From: UBA1161 sp049520395
GTDB taxonomy: Bacteria; Planctomycetota; Phycisphaerae; Tepidisphaerales; Tepidisphaeraceae
DNA: 7,681 bases
Direction of reading: 5' to 3'
Assembly (NCBI GenBank): GCA_049520395.1
Contig: JBEKPV010000158.1
Coordinates: 1 to 7,681, forward strand
The position numbers and the translations under genes are program-made. Every line of letters begins with the position of its first letter. The stretch's first letter is position 1. Positions 1 through 4,704 of the stretch are shown here, piece by piece. The notes under the pieces are model-generated. The model was not told the DNA's origin. It ran no database searches and saw nothing but the letters and a program-made list of their open reading frames with translations.

Positions 1-628
1 AAATCTCAACTCTTATTCGCCTGGCATAGCGCTTCGCCGTCCGGAATTTTACAGGATAATTTGCGATGGCAGCGCTTCCCGCGACTTCGAGAGGCTTATA
101 TCGTGGAATCTTTGTTCCCTCATCTCGAATCATTTGCGCATGTTCTGGTGGCATCTCCATTCGATTAATGCAATACTCCATCCACTTGTCGTCTCCGGGG
201 CGGATGGGCCAGTCTCCATAATCAACCAAATCGATTCCTACCGAATTAAACAGGGCCAAGATATAGGAGGAACACGTTAGTCCGAGCTTGCCGGCCCCAT
301 AGACGAACCCAAGCCTGCGGTCAAAGAAATCCTTAGGAGAACTGTTTGCATATGGAAAACGAACCATCGCGTCTCGGGGACGATTCCCAGTCGCCTTTCG
401 ACATTGAAGTGCAATTTGTTCAGCCTGATCCTCATCAAACGGAAGATAGACGATCAGCGATAGTTTCGAATAAATCTTCGAGTACTGGGAGCACTCAGTG
501 TTGAGTAATGCGTTGTGTGAACAAAGATGAATTATGAATATCGGCCGTCCAGGCGCTTCACGGTGGAGAATGCCCAGGTGCCTTCCGTTTAAGCAGACCG
601 CTATTCCTACCTGCTCAATGCCATCCAA
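1..628 (-). CDS. Partial hypothetical protein, possible NlpC/P60-like cysteine hydrolase, third gene of TIGR04255 cassette
   Basis: An open frame of 209 codons runs off the left edge with no stop, so the C-terminus is missing. I chose TTG at 628 as start because no ATG precedes the conserved-looking N-terminus (GIAVCLNGRHLGILH, about residues 8-22); it overlaps the end of the preceding gene by 14 bases, which suits translational coupling, but the Shine-Dalgarno sequence is weak. Notable segments are FIIHLCSHNALL (residues 31-42, with His34 and His38), GLTCSSYILALF (116-127, with Cys119 at the likely start of a helix), a DYGDWPIRPGDD stretch (136-147) and IPRYKPLEVA (174-183). His before Cys-at-helix-start is the order found in circularly permuted papain-like NlpC/P60 relatives. 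I recall uncharacterised bacterial proteins with the same series of motifs (TCATFVLA-like, RY+PEEVA-like), but catalysis is inference. That this is a real gene is fairly sure; the enzyme call is weak. Confidence 0.7.
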   Translation of the reverse strand, partial: MDGIEQVGIAVCLNGRHLGILHREAPGRPIFIIHLCSHNALLNTECSQYSKIYSKLSLIVYLPFDEDQAEQIALQCRKATGNRPRDAMVRFPYANSSPKDFFDRRLGFVYGAGKLGLTCSSYILALFNSVGIDLVDYGDWPIRPGDDKWMEYCINRMEMPPEHAQMIRDEGTKIPRYKPLEVAGSAAIANYPVKFRTAKRYARRIRVEI

Positions 629-1199
629 ACATTCTTTTGATGGCGCTCGGACGCTCGGCGGTAGCGAGGTGCGCCGCGACTCGCAAGCCGCCCAGCAGCT
701 TTTCAGCGTCCTTGCCGCGCGACTCCAAAGTCTTCCAAGCGCGTTCAAAAAACTCCTCCCGATGCTTCAGCTTGTCGCTTACGGGCCTCGTCATCACTGC
801 GATGGTAAGCAATATACGGGTCGGCAGCCCGTCTGTCGAAAGGCGATCAAGAAAGGCGTCACACTCTCGCAACTTATCGTTGCGTTCTGGTGACTTCTCA
901 TCGCGCAGCCATCCCTCAATTACATCGTAAACAAGATCAAGCGCCCTTGCACCGAATCCACATCTATCCAGTCGAAGCGCCTCTTTAAGCCACCCGTCCT
1001 GCTCTATCCCGATGAAAATCGGCACGGGTTCCACTTGAACGGCTTTGCAATAGTCGTAGAAATCCTCGACGAGATGGTTCTGAAAAATGAAATCAACAAG
1101 GGCGATCAACATTATCCTTAGCCGCGAATCATCAATGCCTTCGCCGCCAGTCTGAATGTGAATCTGTTCTGATTCTGAACCGGTTCTATCATCGCTCAT
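615..1199 (-). CDS. Hypothetical protein, 194 residues, middle gene of TIGR04255 cassette
   Basis: I do not recognise this protein. The frame is open up to 1301, but ATG at 1199 is preferred: it overlaps the stop of the TIGR04255 gene by 11 bases (ATGAGCGATGA), a typical coupled junction, and the extra upstream residues lie over the end of that gene. The protein is acidic at the N-terminus (residues 1-25), then appears mostly helical: a hydrophobic patch at 28-40 (LRIMLIALVDFIF), a Trp/Leu-rich helix region at 68-100, and a charged, Lys/Arg-rich C-terminal half with FFERAWKTLESRGKDAEKLL at 150-169. There is no signal peptide and no clear membrane segment, so it is probably cytoplasmic. Its ends overlap both neighbours, so the three products are probably made together and may act together. 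No known catalytic motif is visible. Confidence 0.75.
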   Translation of the reverse strand: MSDDRTGSESEQIHIQTGGEGIDDSRLRIMLIALVDFIFQNHLVEDFYDYCKAVQVEPVPIFIGIEQDGWLKEALRLDRCGFGARALDLVYDVIEGWLRDEKSPERNDKLRECDAFLDRLSTDGLPTRILLTIAVMTRPVSDKLKHREEFFERAWKTLESRGKDAEKLLGGLRVAAHLATAERPSAIKRMFGWH

Positions 1200-1989
1200 C
1201 CACTGGGCCTGGTCCAAGGGCTTCGTGCAGCCGTTCTCTAATACACCAGCGGAAAAACCCTCCGGCAATTCGGTTAAACGTGTTGAGAGTGTTAAAGACA
1301 TTCTTATCCTCTGGTGGTTTGTGCGTATGGAAGTCGCTGTCGATCAGAAAACATTTCTTTTTCGTAGCATCGTCAATTACGATTCCGGTTTTCAGCGTAA
1401 GATAGCAGTTCTCGGCATTAGTCTGGCAATGCAATTGCCGCGTAACCGAATCAATGCCGCCAGCCATTTCCGGGGCAGCCAGCTCTCCTGCAATAAAATG
1501 ATTAAGCAAATCAGACCACGGAGCCGCCTCCATTCCCAATGAATCCTGCCGTATGAGGTTAAGGTATCTAAGACCCACGCGAACAAAGGCGGCGGGGCGA
1601 TATTCATTGTCGAGAACGTCGCGGATTCGCATTAGCCGATCCCGGAAATCCTCCCATCGAATGTAGGCCTTGGTCTTAAGTTCGATGGTTTCTCGCGTGA
1701 GCGTTACTTGCCATGTTTTATTCTGCGTGGCGAATTGGTGTTTGGGCGGTCCTTTCGCCCCGCGCGTCAAGAATTGAACGAAATTCGCCATCTGTGACGG
1801 GAGATTTGGGGGAAGCTGCGGACCGGAAGATACTAACTCATAAAATGGATATTCGCCTCGTATCGCCTCTTGAAACGCGGCCGGTGACTCCGAGTCGATC
1901 TTAAGGACACTTGGAAAATTAAGCTGTGCAACCACCTCAGCCAAAGGGTTTTGCCGATAAACGACTCGCGGAGTTTCGGGAAAGGTCAT
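1189..1989 (-). CDS. TIGR04255 family protein
   Basis: A 266-residue protein with the pattern of the TIGR04255 family, whose members are scattered among bacteria and have no established function. Visible family features are the N-terminal VVYRQNPLAEVVAQLNFP (residues 9-26), TWQVTLTRETIELKTKAYIRW (about 92-112, where a conserved strand pattern leads to a Tyr and W-F pair), the strongly conserved RVGLRYLNLI (137-146), and a C-terminal helix ending LHEALGP (254-260). I chose ATG at 1989 because family proteins begin just before the xxYxxNPLxEV segment; the frame is also open to a TTG at 2163, which would add 58 residues that do not look like the family, and a promoter-like pair lies inside that stretch. 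GGAG lies 11 bases before the ATG, a little far. It is the first gene of a three-gene overlapping set. No membrane segment; likely cytoplasmic. Confidence 0.87.
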   Translation of the reverse strand: MTFPETPRVVYRQNPLAEVVAQLNFPSVLKIDSESPAAFQEAIRGEYPFYELVSSGPQLPPNLPSQMANFVQFLTRGAKGPPKHQFATQNKTWQVTLTRETIELKTKAYIRWEDFRDRLMRIRDVLDNEYRPAAFVRVGLRYLNLIRQDSLGMEAAPWSDLLNHFIAGELAAPEMAGGIDSVTRQLHCQTNAENCYLTLKTGIVIDDATKKKCFLIDSDFHTHKPPEDKNVFNTLNTFNRIAGGFFRWCIRERLHEALGPGPVDER

Positions 1990-2053
1990 TTCAGTCTGCG
2001 CTCCACATGGGCCAACACGCGATGCGTTAAGGCGATCAGGAGCAACGTCACCG

Positions 2054-2084
2054 ATAGTATTTGAGAATAAAGGACTTCTGTCAA
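2054..2084 (-). promoter_or_regulatory. Candidate promoter for the TIGR04255 cassette
   Basis: On the minus strand TTGACA (2084-2079) is a perfect -35 box, followed after 19 bases by TACTAT (2059-2054), a 4 of 6 match to the -10 box. The spacing is longer than the usual 17. Transcription would start near 2047, about 58 bases before the ATG at 1989, which supports that start over the TTG at 2163. The match could be chance, and promoter rules in this lineage are unknown. Confidence 0.35.
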
Positions 2085-2365
2085 TGTAACTAAGCGCTTC
2101 GTTGTCGTCTTCCGGCCATTCTGCCGTGGACGGTTCCAACAGGGGATTTCGCAATTCGGGCAAACTCGGGGCCTAGCCTAGTCACAGTGTGGTCAATTAA
2201 GATGCCCCCTAAAATGGAATGCCCGCCTGAGATTCTGCCGGATAATGCGCAGCCACTTGTCGTTGATCCTCGCCCAGCATTGCCCAATGACGCAGCACCG
2301 CGTCCCCCCCGTCCCCCTGTTCGTTTAATCGCGCCAAAACTCGCTCCTGCGCACACACACTTAAC

Positions 2366-2382
2366 TTTTTTTCAATTTTTTT
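2366..2382. other. Phased A/T-tracts, possible bent DNA
   Basis: Two runs of seven T (2366-2372 and 2376-2382) are centred 10 bases apart, one helical turn, separated by CAA. A-tracts in phase with the helix bend DNA. The flanking TTCAA and TTGAA also form a short inverted repeat. Whether this is functional or only low complexity cannot be told from the sequence. Confidence 0.35.
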
Positions 2383-2498
2383 GAACCCCAACTCAAACAA
2401 GAACTTCCGCCCCCCGCCCAAAAACTTACATCAAAAACGCGCACAAAAACCTTCAGGCGCCAGACCCTTATATAGGGGGACATGCTTTTTTTGATCGC

Positions 2499-2573
2499 AA
2501 ACATCCGTGCTCATCCGATTTTCATCAGTGGCAAAATTAGAAATTTTTTCCGATTCCTTCGCGTCCTTTGCGG
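2499..2573. repeat. Stock intergenic phrases (dispersed-repeat-like)
   Basis: The stretch contains CATCCGTGCTCATCCG (2501-2516), TTCATCAGTGGC (2521-2532) and TTCGCGTCCTTTGCGG (2558-2573). From memory, near-identical phrases recur in spacers of Planctomycetota, Verrucomicrobiota and Chloroflexota genomes. Each occurs only once here, so calling it a dispersed repeat rests on recollection, not on copies inside this window. Confidence 0.4.
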
Positions 2574-2600
2574 CTGACACAGACCCCCTTCGATTCACTG

Positions 2601-2670
2601 GCAACCAGCAACTAGCAACAGGCAACTAACAACAGACAACTAGCAACAGGCAACTAGCAATTAACAAAGA
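2601..2670. repeat. Tandem 7-base array, (G/A)CAACTA / (G/A)CAACAG type, about 10 units
   Basis: The units read GCAACCA, GCAACTA, GCAACAG, GCAACTA, ACAACAG, ACAACTA, GCAACAG, GCAACTA, GCAATTA, ACAAAGA. The core CAAC is kept and the last two bases alternate between TA and AG, giving a 14-base super-period. A 20-base segment at 2609-2628 recurs exactly at 2637-2656, an offset of four units. The exact 7-base step rules out a coding origin by triplet repeat. Comparable heptamer arrays are known as STRR sequences in filamentous cyanobacteria. Confidence 0.88.
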
Positions 2671-2780
2671 ATAGACGCAGACCCCTGGAGTATGGCCGGC
2701 CAAGCGCTTGACCGCCCAGCGACCCAGGATCTGTCCCCGCTTCGTTCAGCGCCCTCGTATCAGCGATGTTCGAAGCGGCA

Positions 2781-2841
2781 GGCGCACACAACCGGTGAGC
2801 GCAGTTCCTTGTACAACCCCGCGCCCACCGTTGTGTGCGCC
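2781..2841. repeat. Long imperfect inverted repeat (hairpin), 61 bases
   Basis: The left arm (2781-2802) starts GGCGCACACAACCGGTG and the right arm (2821-2841) ends CACCGTTGTGTGCGCC, so the first 12 bases pair perfectly; then comes one unpaired C, four more pairs, one mismatch and a final GCGC pairing. The loop is 18 bases (2803-2820). Arms of 21-22 bases would form a very stable hairpin in RNA or single-stranded DNA. It may be a REP-like element or the trace of a small mobile element; there is no T-run for a terminator on either strand. Confidence 0.82.
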
Positions 2842-2857
2842 GTCCGAATTTCCAAAA

Positions 2858-2892
2858 GAATGCTGAATGATGAATGATGAATGCTGAATAAA
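2858..2892. repeat. Tandem 7-base array, GAATGAT / GAATGCT type, about 5 units
   Basis: The units read GAATGCT, GAATGAT, GAATGAT, GAATGCT and a decayed GAATAAA. The sequence is unrelated to the other array 190 bases away, but the period is again exactly seven, so the two probably arise by the same process of slippage. Confidence 0.85.
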
Positions 2893-2912
2893 AGCGGCAA
2901 GGAATGCATCTT

Positions 2913-2961
2913 CCATTCGTTCCCGGCGCGCCGGGATCATTCGAATTTCGAGTTTCCGCCT
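2913..2961. repeat. Direct repeat, copy 1 of 2 (49 bases, palindromic core)
   Basis: This unit is repeated at 2969-3017 with a single difference (C at 2938, G at 2994). It contains the perfect 14-base palindrome CCCGGCGCGCCGGG (2922-2935), then TTCGAATTTCGAG, and ends in CCGCC, which pairs with GGCGG in the 7-base link between copies to form a second small hairpin (CCGCC-TTG-GGCGG, 2957-2969). Confidence 0.9.
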
Positions 2962-2968
2962 TGGGCGG

Positions 2969-3017
2969 CCATTCGTTCCCGGCGCGCCGGGATGATTCGA
3001 ATTTCGAGTTTCCGCCT
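2969..3017. repeat. Direct repeat, copy 2 of 2 (49 bases, palindromic core)
   Basis: Second copy, 56 bases from the first, with the same 14-base palindrome at 2978-2991. Its end again lies in a small hairpin, CCGC-CTCAA-GCGG (3012-3024), with a different loop and outer flank from copy 1. It begins 32 bases beyond the stop of the last membrane-protein gene, so the palindromes would fall in that transcript's 3' end and could serve as end-protecting or terminating hairpins, though no U-run follows. Confidence 0.9.
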
Positions 3018-3048
3018 CAAGCGGGATGATTTCTCCCTGCGCCCAATT

Positions 3049-4704
3049 TCACCGCCCCGTCGGAACCACCCCCGCCGGGACCGCAACGGAATTCCTCGAA
3101 TAAACGTCAAAAAAAGCGGTACCAAACCGAACCTTATAATTCTCCCCAAACGCCCGCGCAAACGCCGGCGAAAAGACCAGACCATAATCCGGAAACCAAT
3201 TATGAAGCGAAAACGGCGCCTCCGATTTCGGGATCAGCACAAAATCCGCCAGCCCCGACCGGCACAAATCCGTCGTCGCGGCCGGCAAACTCCCTTGATC
3301 CTCGGCACTATCCATCGCCGAGGCGGGATCCAGATGGTACGGATTGCCCGCGAACACCAGCATGGGTCGCGCGTACGTAAACGCGTACGTCCCATCGCCC
3401 GCCACGCCCATTTCGATCGTTTGGTCGTGCAGCAGACCCAGGATTTGCCCCACATCGTCGACCAGGCGCTGATTGGATGCCTCGTATTTCCGAAAGTCGC
3501 CGGCGATGCGATACCCGCCGACCCCCGCCAGCAAAATCCCGACGATCAGGATCGGCAGCACCAGCCAATCCCGCATCGCCCCCGAATTTCCGATCGACCA
3601 CGCGCGCGCCACCAGCCACACGACAACCGGCGCCACGGGCAAAAGATCATGCCCGCCCGACCCCACGGTCACCGCGACCGGCAGCGTCCAAACGATCGCC
3701 GCCCCCACTCCCGCCGCGATCCAGCACCATTCCCGTTTAGCGCGCGCGTCGCCCGATCGTTCCGCCCAGATCGACGGAAATCCCAGAACCAGCAAAATTC
3801 CAACCATCCAGCCGGCCACATAGAGCGATTCGCGCAATTGTTCTCCCGCCAGCGGATGGTGCCACGCCTCGCGCAACCAGTCCCGATAATGAACCAATGA
3901 AATTTCCGGAAACAAAAAAGGCGTCCCCGCCGCCGCGATCGCCATCATCAGCGCCAGCGCCGTCGCCCCCCGGTTGCGGTAGCGCAAAACCAGCGCCACC
4001 GCGATCGGTAAAAAAAAGGCCCCCGCGTTGATCTTCAGATCCAGGGAAACTCCGGCGCTGATCCCCACCAGAATGGCCGCGATCCAGGGATTGGCCAGCG
4101 TCAGCGCCAGCAAACTCAGCGAAACGAGAAAAACTTCGTGGCTATCCGCCCGGCACCAAAACGAGTCCGCGCCAAACTGGTAATAAAGCACGGTCGCCAA
4201 AGCCGCGCACGGCAGCGCCACCAACCAGCTACTGCTTCGCTTCAGCGCCGCCAGCAGCAGGCCGACGCCCCCCAGACCGGAGACCACGCCCCCCAGTTTC
4301 GCCGCGAAGATCGACGGCCCCATGAGCCAGTAATACCCCAGTGGCCACGCGTACAAATAAGGCCCGTACGGCATGGAATATTGCTCGGCCGCCCCCGGCG
4401 GAGGGTAAATCGGCTCCCCGCGCATCAGCAAACAACTAACCGCCGCCACCTGCGGCTCGAGGTGATCCGTAAATTGTGGAACCTGGCAATAGATCACCGC
4501 CACATAGGCGTACTGCGCGATCGCCGCCGCCGAAGCCACCGCCAGTCCCCACGTCAGCGCCGGATGAATGCGCAGCCGCACGCCGCGCCACCCGAAAAAT
4601 AGCGCCGGCGCCAGTAAGATCGCGACCGACCACACCGGATTCGCGACCACCGTATTGAGCAGTTCAATGGGCCAGGTCGGCGCTTGCAATTGGCTTTCTC
4701 CCAT
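3049..4704 (-). CDS. Polytopic membrane protein, putative GT-C type glycosyltransferase (paralogue 3)
   Basis: A 551-residue protein with about twelve hydrophobic segments and a soluble C-terminal domain (about 405-551). Probable landmarks: outer-loop acidic motif DHLEPQ (80-85), GEPIYPPPG (96-104), YGP (113-115), WCRADSHE (183-190), GGHDLLPVAP (350-359), then FAGNPYHLD (451-459), LPAATTDLCRSGLADFVLIP (473-492) and FFDVYSR (531-537). Acidic residues in the first outer loop, an R-x-D motif and a C-terminal domain ending in a FxVYxR-like strand are typical of GT-C enzymes that move sugars from polyprenyl phosphate; donor and acceptor cannot be read. ATG at 4704 lies within the end of paralogue 2 (41-base overlap) and lacks a ribosome site; TTG at 4689 has one. 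The frame is open to 4824, but those residues only overlay the neighbour. Last gene of the operon. Confidence 0.85.
   Translation of the reverse strand: MGESQLQAPTWPIELLNTVVANPVWSVAILLAPALFFGWRGVRLRIHPALTWGLAVASAAAIAQYAYVAVIYCQVPQFTDHLEPQVAAVSCLLMRGEPIYPPPGAAEQYSMPYGPYLYAWPLGYYWLMGPSIFAAKLGGVVSGLGGVGLLLAALKRSSSWLVALPCAALATVLYYQFGADSFWCRADSHEVFLVSLSLLALTLANPWIAAILVGISAGVSLDLKINAGAFFLPIAVALVLRYRNRGATALALMMAIAAAGTPFLFPEISLVHYRDWLREAWHHPLAGEQLRESLYVAGWMVGILLVLGFPSIWAERSGDARAKREWCWIAAGVGAAIVWTLPVAVTVGSGGHDLLPVAPVVVWLVARAWSIGNSGAMRDWLVLPILIVGILLAGVGGYRIAGDFRKYEASNQRLVDDVGQILGLLHDQTIEMGVAGDGTYAFTYARPMLVFAGNPYHLDPASAMDSAEDQGSLPAATTDLCRSGLADFVLIPKSEAPFSLHNWFPDYGLVFSPAFARAFGENYKVRFGTAFFDVYSRNSVAVPAGVVPTGR
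3311..3359. repeat. 49-base identity between paralogues 3 and 1 (copy in paralogue 3)
   Basis: This stretch, coding for the FAGNPYHLDPASAMD part of the C-terminal domain, is identical base for base to 6572-6620 in paralogue 1. The matching part of paralogue 2 differs at many positions. Identity at silent positions points to recent exchange or strong constraint, not only to protein selection. Confidence 0.85.

Larger units (their letters stand above)
2164..3048. other. Long repeat-rich intergenic region without a supported gene
   Basis: This 885-base stretch separates the 3' end of the membrane-protein operon from the TIGR04255 cassette. Open frames in it are short and show no family resemblance. 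It holds, from left to right: a C-rich run (C7 at 2314-2320), phased T-tracts, stock phrases near 2499-2573, a 7-base array at 2601-2670, a hairpin at 2781-2841, a second 7-base array at 2858-2892 and two 49-base direct repeats at 2913-3017. I see no tRNA, no small-RNA family and no T-run terminator of the normal kind. Confidence 0.7.

Noticed and set aside
534..893. Plus-strand frame of 119 codons over the cassette's gene junction
   Set aside because: It lies opposite two better supported minus-strand genes and shows no conserved motif.
2090..2356. 88-codon minus-strand frame rich in Gly and Arg
   Set aside because: It overlaps the candidate promoter and leader, has low-complexity composition and no family resemblance.
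2209..2421. 70-codon minus-strand frame in the spacer (ends in AHYPAESQAGIPF)
   Set aside because: It needs a TTG start, runs through a C7/G7 homopolymer and the phased tracts, and matches no family I know. It could be a gene remnant, but support is too thin to list.
2781..2841. Integron attC site
   Set aside because: The hairpin with a bulged base recalls attC, but the ends read GTTGTGT and ACACAAC, not the GTTRRRY and RYYYAAC boxes, and no integron gene or cassette array is present.
2692..2877. 61-codon plus-strand frame across the hairpin
   Set aside because: It reads through the inverted repeat and the start of the heptamer array, so it is most likely chance.
2922..2935. Rho-independent terminator
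   Set aside because: The palindrome gives a strong stem but almost no loop, and no run of T follows on either strand.
2913..3017. CRISPR-like pair of direct repeats
   Set aside because: Only two copies, repeat 49 bases with a 7-base link; spacers of normal length and cas genes are absent.
2881..3900. Long plus-strand frame of 339 codons opposite paralogue 3
   Set aside because: Its product is an Arg/Pro/His-rich string with no domain; such frames arise opposite GC-rich, hydrophobic genes. The same holds for 4138-4602, 5486-5980 and 6325-7179 on the plus strand.
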